A stretch of 64,000 nucleotides of DNA from Morinoia aosen. Lineage: Eukaryota; Arthropoda; Malacostraca; Amphipoda; Talitridae. The notes below the pieces were generated by a model, which saw only the letters and a program-made list of their open reading frames with translations, did no database searches and was not told the origin of the DNA. The first letter of the stretch is position 1; every line of letters starts with the position of its first letter. Below, piece after piece: positions 33,576 to 45,019 of this stretch. The stretch is taken from contig CM059579.1 in NCBI GenBank assembly GCA_030386875.1, positions 14,728,484 to 14,792,483 on the forward strand, written 5' to 3'. The position numbers and the translations under genes were made by a program.

Positions 33576-34214
33576 CTGCGTTAACAGTGAGGAACTTGCG
33601 TTACACGCTGAAATTTATTTCATCTTTCGAGCAAAGAAATGAAACGAATTTGAAGTTTCTAGGTTCAGTAGAGTAAAAGTAAGACCGAGGTCAAAATTAG
33701 CGTTTCTAGAAAAATCGACTAAATTCGATGTGGGTGAGGGGAGCTTTCTCCCTCTCGGCAGGGATAAAAAATGCACACAGCTCTAATAAATGTAAATAAA
33801 ACTTAATGGGTGTCATTTTATGATAAATTTGAAGTTCTTACGTCCAATAGTTCGAGAATTGCATTAAAAATTCAAGGGAAAATGAGTCTTTTAAGGAGTA
33901 GTCTAAGCATTATTGTCGTCAATGATTTCTAAAAATTCTTGTCAGTTGTTTTAAAATACGTTCAATGCACCACGTTAGAATCGGAGTGCAAAATAGCTGT
34001 AGCACTATCAGCACCAAATCTAATTACGCTGCCTGCTTTTCGCAACTCGAGTGTAAAAGGCTTAGGAAATCCGCGCCGCGAATAAACACTTTGCGGAATC
34101 ACATTTTTCGACCAAATATCGAATATTTGACATCGTAACTCGGCTAGGCGATGATCCGTGGAACCTGAGAAGCGTTTTGGACTGATATTTCACAAAAATT
34201 TTGAACGAAACTTC

Positions 34215-34306
34215 AAAATACCTCTAGACACGTATTAATCATGTGAGACACGTATCAATCAGGTGAGGCACGTATCAATCAGGTGAGACACGTATCAATC
34301 AGGTGA
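34215..34306 (+). repeat. 20-bp tandem repeat (4-5 units)
   Basis: The unit is gagacacgtatcaatcaggt; the first unit is diverged (gtattaatcat). Confidence 0.9.
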
Positions 34307-37075
34307 TAGAGAAAACAGTGAATAAACAAATATACGGGAAGCATAAGAAGAGGGAAAGAAATGCTTCGTGATTTAATGTGTTTATTTTTCCTACTTAAAT
34401 TAAATAGATCAAGTAAGATGATTTGTTTACGTTTCTGAGACAGTGAAATGTTGTTTCTCTCATAATGGTGTTTGGCCTCAGCTTCCTCTATTACTTCTAT
34501 TCAGAGGCTCGTATTTTTGGACAAATTTATTGATCTTTCATAAAAGACAGTAGTTGTCCTAATCAACTTCTTACTCTGGCTTCACGATAATGACGTTAGA
34601 TCATTCTAAGCTTGTCAGCTATACCTGCTGAGCTCTGACTGGCCGTTGTGCGTGCTTTTTCATTCATATTGGCTGTAAATTAGCCTTTGTAGTACGGAAA
34701 CTGATTTCAGCGTGGAATATTTGGGCCGTTTGTACATCTCAGTCAATAGATATCAAAGAAGAGATTTGGAAAGAAATTTAACACGAAAAACAACATGTTT
34801 CTGCTCTTTCGAAAAAGAAGCGTGAGGTTCTCTTGAGAGATGAAGGGTTAAGTGAACATGTTGTTCTTAAACTTTATCAGTTGCTGCCATTGTGCAACTT
34901 ATGCATAGCAATTAAAATTCGAACTTCACTTATAAACTTGTTCAGGAAATACGATCAACATAAAATTGAACGCTCAAAATTTCAGAAATACAGTAAATTA
35001 TCTTCAATTTTGTGTCGATTATTATATTTATGGTCTCTTTGGCTTGAACGCTTCTATTGAGTGCAATTGATTATTTATTAGAGTGTTCGATGCACCTAAT
35101 AAGAGGCACTCAAAACCAAGGGGCCTTAAACAACATCTGATTAAAGACAACGAAGACGCATTTGTCGCGAAAATCTAGAGCTGAACAAAAGAGCCCCACA
35201 CACAAGGATAATTGTTGTACGAGTTGAGCTGGTGCATTTTTATCCTTGGTTTAAATTCAGTTTTAATGGCGCTAAAAACTTGCAATTGATGTATGTACTT
35301 GAGCTCAAAACTTCTTCCTTCGTAGCGAGAGGGTTCATGATCGCATTAAGTCTTTAGTTCGAAAGAGTATCAGTCTCTGAGGCTGGAATAATATCCGATT
35401 AGCTCCGCCGTTTGTGTCTTATAGAAGAATAATTCTCCACAATGATATAAAACCAGTGACTGAGGAAAGTTGCATTGAAATAGATTGCTTTGTGATGCTA
35501 ACTGGGACAAGTAAGAGATCAGACTTAATTCCCGTTACTAATTCATTTCTCCACACCAATAAAGAAAAAGTCTTCAACAAAATACGGACTGCTAGTTTTC
35601 GAATTTAATAAAACGGATTATTCTTCAGATCTTTGCTGTGTGAACAGCTTCCGGATACAACAAATTCATTTCTAAAATATTATTTCGGATGACTGGTTCC
35701 AAATGATTATTTAGATTTTGCAGCAGAACATTTGACGTGTCTTGAGTTGCTACACGGACGAATGATGCCAACTCTGCATCGGATGTACCAAATTGATTAA
35801 TCTTAAATCCAAAGGCAATCTAGTAATTCTTTCCGGAGAAGTGATTGTGCTGCCAAATAAATGTGTATGTTGAACACTAGGTTATAAAACGTCAAAGTTT
35901 AACCAATACTGCAATTTTATTGAACTGATTGCTCATTTTTGTTTAGAGCCTTCTCTTCAGCTTTTGCGTCGCTAATTTTTCATTCTCGAGAATTCAACAC
36001 TGTCGTATATAATGTGTGCGCTATATGAATATGGTTACGAACCGTCCCAAAGTGAGGCGCTGTCACACTTCTCATATGTTCTCATTAGAGTGAATAGAGA
36101 AAAGCATTACGAAAGGAAGATAAACCTCAAATCAATTAATTCTTTTCGCTGGTTTAAGGAAATTCTACGACAGCGAGATGCATACTTAAGCTCAGATATT
36201 AATGAACGATTTTATCCACCAGTTCACTGTATCACCCTTTGTTAAACTGCGTAAGCTTCATTAAAAGTAAGCTTTAAAAGTCAGTAAAACAGTACTAATA
36301 TTGTCCATACTTTTCGGCTTGAAGCAGCCCCAGTCTATGTCATGGCTGTGCGGCCTCTTTCTATCAAACTTCCGTGGGTAAGCTCAAAGAGGATTGGTGT
36401 CTACCTACAAATTCGCAAAGGAAATGTCACAGAGATTTGCGTACGTCTCCGAGTTTCTCAGAGCCTCAGAGTAAAGGATGAAAATAATAATAATGACAAT
36501 AATATTTATTGAAATCAACCTGAAACAATGGTTTTATACAATACAGAGACATGTAAATACAGGAACAGTTACACATAGGCAACGAGATTTCAAGGCCTGT
36601 GTTAGTTTAGGAGACTGTTTGGGCACAAGCATTCGTTCCGTTGAATCTTCCCCTTGACGGGCCTGCTGAGGATCCCTCTAGCACATCCACAAGTCTGCGC
36701 TCGCACCAACCCTCAAATTCAGAGGAATTTTGAGAAAAACTTCACACACCTTACGCAATGTGCGATGCAATGTTTCTTGAAAAGACGGTTTCTTTGCAGT
36801 TGTACTTCATATTCACAGTGTTTCATTCCCTTCAGATAGAAAGATGTCTAGTTTTGATTCCAGAATCCCTAGTCGAAATTCTGTTTACGAGTCAAAGGGA
36901 ATTTTCGCTTGGTTGCTTGTGTACCGGTCGTCTACTGCGCTGCATAATTCAGAAGCAATCTCTTAAGAGCCGAACTTGAGAAGACTTCTTCCATCAGCGA
37001 CTTGACAGACAAAAGGAGGCCTTTCAGTAGTTCATTGGGACTCAGCCGAGCGTGCTGGCTGCTACGGCAGCTACA
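34307..37075. other. Gene-poor region, nothing supported
   Basis: AT-rich with short open frames (34833-35060, 35414-35608, 36012-36245, 36758-36979). None has a recognisable domain, and no chain of phase-compatible splice sites was found. A short AAT-rich microsatellite occurs at 36482-36515. Confidence 0.45.
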
Positions 37076-37077
37076 AT

Positions 37078-37250
37078 GGTATCGACGACAGCAACAGCAG
37101 CTACATCATCAACAACAGCAAAGGCATCTGCAGCAACAGCAAGAGCGACAGCAACAACAGCAATAGCATGAGCGGCATAAACAACAGCAACGGCATTACC
37201 ATCATGAACAACAGCAACGGAATCTGCAACAACAGCATGAGTGACAACAA
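37078..37250 (+). repeat. Imperfect trinucleotide repeat (CAG/CAA/CAT/AAC)
   Basis: A run of agcaacagcagc-type triplets reads as Asn/Ser-, Thr/Ala- or Gln-rich in the three plus frames. The Ser/Asn frame stays open to a stop near 37336. A real exon with a homopolymer tract is possible but unsupported by flanking motifs. Confidence 0.75.
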
Positions 37251-37336
37251 TATAAGGAGGTTCTACAGCATCTTAGACGCTCCTGTACAGTATCTTAGGC
37301 CCCCTTCTTATTTTAGATACTTCTCATCTGTCTAAC

Positions 37337-38554
37337 AAAAAAAGGAAAGCATAATTGTGGTATGCGCGTATACCAGCACAAGCTGCCGTAGCTACTGGGA
37401 TCACAACGCAGCAGAAGTAAAGAATACCATGGCTGTGATAACACTCTTCAAGCAGTGGTTCAAGCATCCTCAACATGCAGCAGCAGCAGAAAGACGGAAG
37501 TTCGTCAACTCTCAACTTTCTGTCGTTACGATTCATGAACTGAGCTCATTTTGATTGCACTGACTACAAAACAAACACGGGGAAAATGAAGGTGCTGCTA
37601 TTTATAATAGTTAAAAGTCTGGAACATGATGCAGTGGAGAATGGGGTACTGTGGCATTTGACTGTGACGGGCGATATTTATTTTTTTTTGGTGTATTCTG
37701 TGGGATGTGAAATCTGTAAATCGTTAGATGTCATGCATTCGAATGACAGCTTGGAGCTAAACGTCCGGGTAGGTTTGATGATGGTTGGTAAAATATTTTG
37801 GAATTTCTGCTGAAAATAGTTGCATATTTATTATCAGTTTTAAGGAAGCTAGTAAAATATTTGGGACATTTTTAAGGAAGGCAGTTGAATATTAGGACGT
37901 TTTTATGAAAATTGGTCAAACATTTGAGTAGTTTTCACAGGAGCTAAAACAACACCCGGGATGTTTATGAGGAAACCAGGGAAATATTTGGGCAGTTTCA
38001 TAGATTGGCTGCGAAAAATCTATTTTTTGAAAGTCACCGCAAAACCCGACTCAACAATTGCAACTCAACTTTGATATCGCATACTATTAATGGTGAAACC
38101 ATGCATCACCGGTAAATGCATTGTAATCACACAAGATACCGAAGAATTGTACAGTATTTTTCTCACATTTGTTGTTTTGGGAGAACGTGGGAGGTGAAGG
38201 GATTTAAAATGCGTAGATACAGCACATGATCGAAGGCAATTTGCTAGTGTCGCTCTTGGGAAGTTTTGCTTGTGTTTCCCATCAACAAAATTTCTGGAAA
38301 CCAACGTTTCTCGCAGAGAACTCATAAGCGTTTCGAATTGTCGTGGGGTTGGTTTGAAAACGACATCGATTTGAAAGAAAAGAATGTATGTTTAAGAATA
38401 ATTTACAGTAATCAATGCACGATGAAGCAAATGAAGCTACGGTAGCAAAAGATGACTATCCTCGTGAATTACCCTGATAGATTCTGAGCAAAGTTGTTGC
38501 TGTACTCAGAGATTTCTGTTAATCCTTTGTTCTGCAGTGAAACTAGAATTGATG
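37337..38554. other. Gene-poor stretch, nothing supported
   Basis: Overlapping frames at 37324-37554 on both strands and 37586-37813 show no domain. Degenerate units around ttgggacatttttaaggaag (37800-38000) hint at an old tandem repeat. Confidence 0.45.
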
Positions 38555-38745
38555 AAAGTCAAATTTCTAGCACGTACGATAAATCAGATTTCTAACACGT
38601 AAGCTCAAAGTCAAATTTCTAACACGTAAGCTCAAAGTCAAATTTCTAACACGTAAGCTCAAAGTCAATATTCTAGCACGCAAGCTCAAAGTCAAATTTC
38701 TAACACCTATGCTCAAAGTCAACTTTCTAACTCGCAAGCTTGTAA
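38555..38745 (+). repeat. 27-bp tandem repeat (about 7 units)
   Basis: The unit joins gtcaaatttctaacacgtaa and gctcaaa. As 27 is a multiple of three, a minus frame runs through it (Leu/Ser/Arg-rich, 38567-38839). Confidence 0.92.
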
Positions 38746-40255
38746 ATCTCTTCGTAGAACCGGGGCATTTTTCGTATTCCACCATTTCGACAAGTAAGAA
38801 ATCCACCTTCCCACCGCTCCTCATCCTGGCCAGCTTCACACCTCTGGCTCACGTCACAGAACGGGAACACCAGGCATCTCAATTATGTCCCCTGGGGAAA
38901 ATGAAGAATCGAATTTAACATTAAAGCGTTTTTCTTGACGGCTTAATCATTTTTTTGACGCTGTTCGACCTTTTTCGATCATTATTTGAGTTAGATTTTA
39001 TTCATTGTGGTAATGCAACATATTTTAAAGAACATATAGCGTGCAAAACCTCACCAATATCAGTAATTGGAATTTATTTTAAATTGTTGTCTATTATCAT
39101 ACTACTTCAACTATTTTATTTCGGGAGGTAACACTTATTTTAAATGCTTGTCGAACAATCGTAGCAACCCAAAACCAAAAAATTAACTCTCTTCGAGAAC
39201 CCGACAGAAAATTTGAATATAAATTTCTTTAAATATTTCATAGATAAACTTATCCATCGACTCACTTGGCTTTAATGGATAATGCAGGGCAGAAACAATG
39301 ATTTTTTCTCGTCCAATAATTTGGCCTTAGTTGCCCAATACAAGGCGATGGCAATGATTATTTCTCATATAATCACCACGTTCGACCTTATAATTGGGAT
39401 GATATTTTTGCTTGAACAAGGGATAACAATGATTACTCTTCACACCATCACCACTTGATGGGATGACGCAAAGTCATGTCTTGAAATGACCATCGCTCCT
39501 GATGAAACATTTTCCAGCATATGAAAATATTTCTCGCATTCCTTTGCATTAAAATTTGGAATTAAGAAAAAAAAATAAGTTAGTGAATAATTTTGCCAAA
39601 GCGTTATGCATTGGTCACTGATTTCTATTGGTTCAATTAAAATAAATATGGACCGTGAAGAATAAATTTCAACTTCACGTAGTTCAATTTGTGCTCATGT
39701 TTACTTATAAATAAACGTTATGGAACAGTACAAATTTGAGTCGCAGAAATTTGGACTTGAACTAGATCGATATGAACTTGTGCTTGCTTATACACCCACT
39801 TGAGTTGAATTAAATTTGAAAAGAACGACGGTAATTTTAACTTGAGTTAAAACAATTTGAAAGGGACGCCCATAAATTTGTCACAGTGCTAAATTGATAA
39901 TACCTTGAGTTGTAGTGAACTGAAATTACAAACATTAAAATAATCAACACCTAAAATTTAGGAATTCATTATTTCAAAACTCTCAAAATTTGAAAATTCG
40001 AAATAAAAATAAAAATTATTCTCCACTAACGACGACCTTCTACTGCTCTCTCTCTTCGATTCGACCGTAGGCAAAACTCAATAATTTATTAACATTAGCA
40101 TTGGGTGAGAGCCTATTGTGATGCACCGCGAGTCCTGCAAGTAATGAGACACCGAGCGCCCTCTACCTGTCCTAATTACTCGCTAATTAGTTAACCGAGG
40201 CAGGCTGGAGAGAGCTCGGTATTTAATGAGGCAAATTAGGGCAGAATTATTGTGA
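38746..40255. other. AT-rich gene-poor stretch, nothing supported
   Basis: No open frames of note, no recognisable elements. Confidence 0.5.
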
Positions 40256-40798
40256 GCCTGCTGTACCTGCTGTACCTGCTGTGCCTAATGTACCTGCTGT
40301 ACCTGCTGTACCTGCTGTACCTGCTGTACCTGCTGTGCCTGCTGTAGCTGCTGTACCTGCTGTGCCTGCTGTACCTGCTGTGCCTGCTGTGCCTGCTGTA
40401 CCTGCTGTGCCTGCTGTTCGTGCTGTGCCTGCTGTACTTGCTGTACCTGCTGTGCGTGCTGTGCATGCTGTGCCTGCTGTGCGTGCTGTGCCTGCTGTAC
40501 CTGCTGTACCTGCTGTGCCTGCTGTGCGTGCTGTGCCTGCTGTGCCTGCTGTACCTGCTGTACCTGCTGTACCTGCTGTGCCTGCTGTGCCTGCTGTACC
40601 TGCTGTGCCTGCTGAGCCAGCTGTGCCTGCTGTGCCTGCTGTACCTGTTGTGCCTGTTGTGCGTGTTGTGCATGCTGTGCCTGCGATGCTTGCTGTACCT
40701 GCTGTGCCTGCTGTGCCTGCTGTACCTGTTGTGCGTGCTGTGCATGCTGTGTCTGCTGTGCCTGCTGTGCCTGCTGTGCCTGCTGTGCCTGCTGTACA
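40256..40798 (+). repeat. 9-bp CTGCTGTRC minisatellite (about 60 units)
   Basis: Units alternate ctgctgtac and ctgctgtgc with variants (cgtgctgtg, catgctgtg, ctgttgtgc). All three plus frames are open (Val-Pro-Ala, Leu-Leu-Tyr/Cys and a third), and three minus frames read Thr-Ala-Gly, Ser-Arg-His/Tyr and Gln-Gln-Ala/Val. None is supported as a gene. Confidence 0.95.
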
Positions 40799-41060
40799 AA
40801 ATTTACAATACCGATGCAAGTCGTTATATATCTACTAAGTATAGGAAATGATACTAACTGAGCACTCAAGCATTGTTCAATGAATTTGTAAGACCTCTGG
40901 GAAGCACTAATGGCATATGCCAATTTTTCCATTCTCCCAGCGACTGCTGAGAGCTCTTTGATTCGATCAGTATAGGAGTGGCTCGCCGCAAGGAATAATT
41001 ATGTTGTTTTCTTTGATAATGAGGGTGTCAACTTGCGTTTGTCACAAATGGGTATCAGTG
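40799..41060. other. Spacer between arrays
   Basis: No feature recognised. Confidence 0.5.
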
Positions 41061-41200
41061 TGGGAGTGTAATGAGAGGAGAGAGAGAGGTCAGGCAGCTT
41101 AATGAGAGGAGAGAGGGAGGTCAGGCAGCTTGATGAGAGGAGAGAGGGAGGTCAGACAGCGTTATGAGAGAAGAGAGGGAGGTCAGGCAGCTTAATGAAG
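41061..41200 (+). repeat. About 38-bp tandem repeat (4 units)
   Basis: Units share ggtcaggcagctt and atgagaggagagaggga. It abuts the next array almost directly. Confidence 0.9.
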
Positions 41201-41204
41201 AGAA

Positions 41205-41506
41205 CGTCTTTCCGATGGAGCACCTGTTAGAAGGAGCACCTGTCAGATGGAGCACCTGTCAGAAGGAGCACCTGTCAGATGGAACACCTGCCAGATGGAG
41301 CACCTGTCAGAAGGAGCACCTGTCCGATGGAGCACCTGTCAGATGGAGCACCTGTCAGAAGGAGCACTTGTCCGATGGAGCACCGGTCCGATGGAGCGCC
41401 TGTCAGACGGAGCACGTGTCAGATGGAGCACCGGTCAAATGGACCACCTGTCAGATGGAGCACCTGTCAGCTGGAGCACCTGTTAGATGGAGCACCTGTC
41501 AACGTA
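41205..41506 (+). repeat. 16-bp minisatellite (about 19 units)
   Basis: The unit is agatggagcacctgtc, with variants agaagg, cgatgg and accggtc. As 16 is not a multiple of three, all three plus frames read the same 16-residue period; these frames are by-products. Confidence 0.94.
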
Positions 41507-42010
41507 CACCAGGACAAACTGGACATGTAATCTTTGAGAACGAGAACAAAAGGTTCAGTTGATCATCTGTTAATAAAATTATGCTCGTAAAATCATCTGT
41601 GAGTAAATTTTAGCCCGTTGTTTGATGGTTGTGTTGATATGTTCGAACAACTGTTTCCATAAATCTTGGAAAGTATTAACATGAATGAGAAATTTCAAAA
41701 TTCATTATATGTGTGCTAGGAGTTATTTTTGCGTTCATATTCAAATCCTATTTAGTACAGAGCCGCTTCAGAGTAGTGCTGCTGCTGCTGACCTTGTTCA
41801 TGTAGTGGTTCCGCCAGCCTGGCCGCGGACTTGCATTACAAACATTCACTACGCGAGGATTTCCTAATTAGCTCAATGTGCTACGCTGGTGAGCTTGCTA
41901 ATGAAAGCAAAAGTACATCATATGCTGAAATTAATATTCATTCTCTATAATATCAGACACAACTACATACGATACAAGCGAAGCGCATATCAGTTTTTCA
42001 ACTCCAACAG

Positions 42011-42431
42011 TGTAGTACTCGTCTCTCTTCATGAATAGACATTTTCATAAAAAAATCCCTTCACCAGCTGTTGCAATGCTGGAGGGTAAACCAGCGCCCC
42101 AAAACCGGGAGGCTATCTCACGGCGAATAAATTATTGTTGTGCTTTCTTATTAGTTTTCTCCTCGGATGCATCTTCCGTCGGCGTCAGGTCAGACTCTTC
42201 CTCGCCGCGAGGGGGCGGCGATATTGGCGGGGGCAAACAAAGGCTTACGTGTGCGGCCATCTCTGCACATGTCTGTATTCCGCGTCGTTCTGTATCTGTA
42301 CGTCACTTATATAAAGGCTGCTAATGTCGAAGCCAGTTGCTCAATCCCTCAACATCTCGCCTTCTGTCAACATCTAGCTAAATAAACTCCGCGCCAAGCT
42401 CACAAGTGTTTCCTGTTCACCTGCACGTACA
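42011..42431 (+). mobile_element. Putative 5' LTR of the Ty3/gypsy element
   Basis: 421 bp starting TGTAGTACT and ending CACGTACA (TGTA...TACA inverted termini). It has an internal TATA box tatataaa at 42308-42315 and a polyadenylation signal aataaa at 42381-42386, in the order expected of U3-R-U5. It is followed after a 1-base gap by ttggtggcacagcatgtgg, which resembles a tRNA primer-binding site starting at TGG. No second copy occurs downstream in the window, so the LTR call rests on internal structure and position. Confidence 0.6.
42308..42315 (+). promoter_or_regulatory. TATA box in the putative LTR
   Basis: tatataaa, about 70 bp upstream of the AATAAA, giving a short R region. An initiator-like ctcaatc lies about 30 bp downstream, near 42344. 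Confidence 0.5.
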
Positions 42432-44305
42432 TTTGGTGGCACAGCATGTGGTGAACTCAACCCACGTAGTCCATCATCATTAGCATCATCGTACATCAGT
42501 GGATGTCAAGTAGCCAACTACTGAAGATTTCGACAAGTATAAAAATATCGATGTGCCCCGGAAGAAACAACCAACTTTGGCAACCTCAATAGACAACGGT
42601 TGTGTGTAAGGTAATGCTGCGCGGAATCGGCATGCCAAGAATTTTGCTACAAGAAGTTATCAACGATATTCGTATTTCTCTGCAAGATATTTCACCGTTG
42701 CGCACAAGAATTTTGATATATGAAGCTGGCGTGGACGTCGAATTAGTTATTGAAATCAAGATCTCATCATTCCCAGCGTCAACCATTGAGTGAAGAAGTG
42801 AATTCTACAGATGCAAGTGCTAAAAACACTTTTATTGTGTTGAGATAAATTCCTACGAGTTGCATAAATAACAGTAGCAGTGTGAATTGCTTCAATAAGT
42901 GTCATTTGCATCAAAAACAGTAGCAGTGTGATTTACACCAATAACTGTACGAGTGAAGTGACACGTACTTTCATAGTGTAACTCTTAGCGTGGTGCACTG
43001 TATCAGCGTGTAAAAACAAGTATCAGCTTGCAGCCGACATCATTGCTGTACCTGCATTGACTGTTTCCCCCACCCATCTTGCCTGCCACGACGACGTGAG
43101 CTGCTGTTGTCTTCCTTGTTCTCAGATAAGTCTTTAGGAAAAAGCATTTTCTGTAACTAGATGCAAGCGGTCTCGTTCTCTGAGCAGAGCATGTTTTTTT
43201 TGTCGCAATTATTGCTGCGGAAGTCTTTTTGCCGTACCCCTTCCCGAGTAGCTCTGCAGTCAGAACTCAATAGGCATCAGTATATCTTTGTGCATTGTAG
43301 ACGACACATCTGTGCCTGTCAAGACGGATTAGCAGTTTACCCCATTTTGAGCGACACATTACCATTGTAAGTTTCAAATTTTACAGTAATTGAGTAGTAA
43401 TGTTAGTGAAAGTGTCATGAACACCTTGGTTTTAACTATTGAAGCCTTAATTGGAGATAAATTCACGTTCTCGCTGTGAAGCAGCGATATATTTTTTCTT
43501 TCTGAGCTATCACGTGAGCAGAAGCTGTCACGTGCGCACCGCGCGATCTTATTGTTGCTAAGCACAAGTCTTATTGTGTTGCTAAAATTTTAATTTGCAG
43601 GATTCGTGACGCTAATTCTTGCTTTTCGTAGCGTATGCTAGTGATGAAGTATTGGTTACTATTGCTGATAATTTTACGTGTGTAGTTTTTGTGTATATTT
43701 CATTGCATTACATGGTATTGCATTGCATTTAGGATTGCATTTCGTGTGTATTATCGTTGTGGAGTACGATACTGATTTTTAAATGAATTTTTAGACTTTT
43801 TGGTGTCGAATAAGCAGCAAGAACAGCAATAATAATTTGAGTGTGGTATTTGATGAATTAATTTTTTAGGTGGTATTGACGCTATTAAGTCTGTCAGCGA
43901 CATTTTGGGCACGTTAGTTAATTTTTTATTTTATTAGGCGGTGATTTTATTAAAAGTGATTATTGGTGCAATAAGCGCTGTGATTTTAACAGGTGCCAGT
44001 TATTTTTGACGGAGTGCAACATTAATTCTTGAGTAAGTTAGGTTTGAATTTCGACACATTTTTTTTTATTTTTTGACATTTGGAAAATACGTGTATTACG
44101 GCAATTTTTATTTTGCTATTGGAAAAATAATTTAAGTAGGATTATCAAGTATTCTGCGTATTGATGCAGTTTAGGAATAACATTTTCAAGGTGAATGGCA
44201 CGCAGTGATGCCTTAATTTTGGATTGACCCTTGATTGAGTTTTAACCTTTGACTTCCATTGGCAATACGTAAATTTTGAATTAATTGAGGACGTAGGATC
44301 GATTG
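42432..44305 (+). other. Long leader of the gypsy element
   Basis: About 1.87 kb between the LTR and the gag-like ORF. It begins with a possible primer-binding site (ttggtggcacagc) and is then T-rich and without a long frame. A capsid-coding region would be expected here or in the following ORF but is not recognisable. Confidence 0.45.
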
Positions 44306-45019
44306 ATGTCTGATTACTACGAGGGTAATGATAAAATAATACGAACAGTGGCTACTGTAACAAGATCAGGACGTATTAGTAACCCTAGAGTGACAAGTAT
44401 TAACGAAATACCGACAATGACGAAGTCAAAAACAGCAGGTTACAGATGTTGTAGGTGTAACGCATTCTGCCAGGAGAGTGGAAGTTATGTAGGGGAGGTA
44501 ACTAGTGAATATGTAGGTGAAGTTACCAGTGAATTTGATGAGAATGTTGATGAGACGGTACTAAGTCCGCAAAGTGAAGTTTCCTACGGCAGTTTAGGTG
44601 TTTATCGTAGAAATTTTAGATCAGGCGCACGTAGAATTATGCCTAGGCCGTGGACCGCACGCAGTACCCGTAAAAGAGGTAGAGGTTTTAACAGTTATGT
44701 AGGAGATAGAGAACGTGGTTCTTTAAAGTGTAACGTGATGAAAACTGAGAACAATAGTTCTGGTTCTGTACAGGTTTCAGGAAATTCTGGATATTCAGGA
44801 GGAGATTCGAGAGTAGGAAACTTTGAGTGGAGATCTCAAAGAGATCAATTTCCGCGTGGATGTTTCGCGTGTGGCGGAACGCACGTTGTAAAAAATTGTA
44901 GAGCGTCAGGTTCGGAGATTAGAAGTTATGACGCGTATTTACGCGGTAGAGGGAGCACAAACCGTGGGCAGAGTGAAGTTCATTGGGCGGAGAGCACGTC
45001 AAGCGATTTTTTAAACTAG
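44306..45019 (+). CDS. Gag-like ORF of a Ty3/gypsy element (nucleocapsid part)
   Basis: ATG at 44306 (a TTG lies just upstream in frame) to TAG at 45017-45019, 237 residues. The N-terminal third has a CCRC...C cluster and two tandem copies of a YVGEVTSE-type octapeptide. The middle is Arg-rich. Near residues 186-198 a zinc-knuckle-like CFACGGTHVVKNC occurs, one residue shorter than the usual CX2CX4HX4C. Such basic, knuckle-bearing proteins bind the element RNA. No major homology region of capsid is seen and the ORF is short for Gag, so the capsid part seems to be missing or unrecognisable. It overlaps the next ORF by 37 bp in the -1 frame. Confidence 0.72.
   Translation: MSDYYEGNDKIIRTVATVTRSGRISNPRVTSINEIPTMTKSKTAGYRCCRCNAFCQESGSYVGEVTSEYVGEVTSEFDENVDETVLSPQSEVSYGSLGVYRRNFRSGARRIMPRPWTARSTRKRGRGFNSYVGDRERGSLKCNVMKTENNSSGSVQVSGNSGYSGGDSRVGNFEWRSQRDQFPRGCFACGGTHVVKNCRASGSEIRSYDAYLRGRGSTNRGQSEVHWAESTSSDFLN

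Noticed and set aside
37078..37336. Gln- or Asn/Ser-rich protein segment
   Set aside because: All three frames are open across the trinucleotide repeat and no flanking coding sequence is recognisable.
40236..40932. Five overlapping frames over the 9-bp array, including a Gln-rich and a Leu-rich one
   Set aside because: Low-complexity products of the repeat with no start context.
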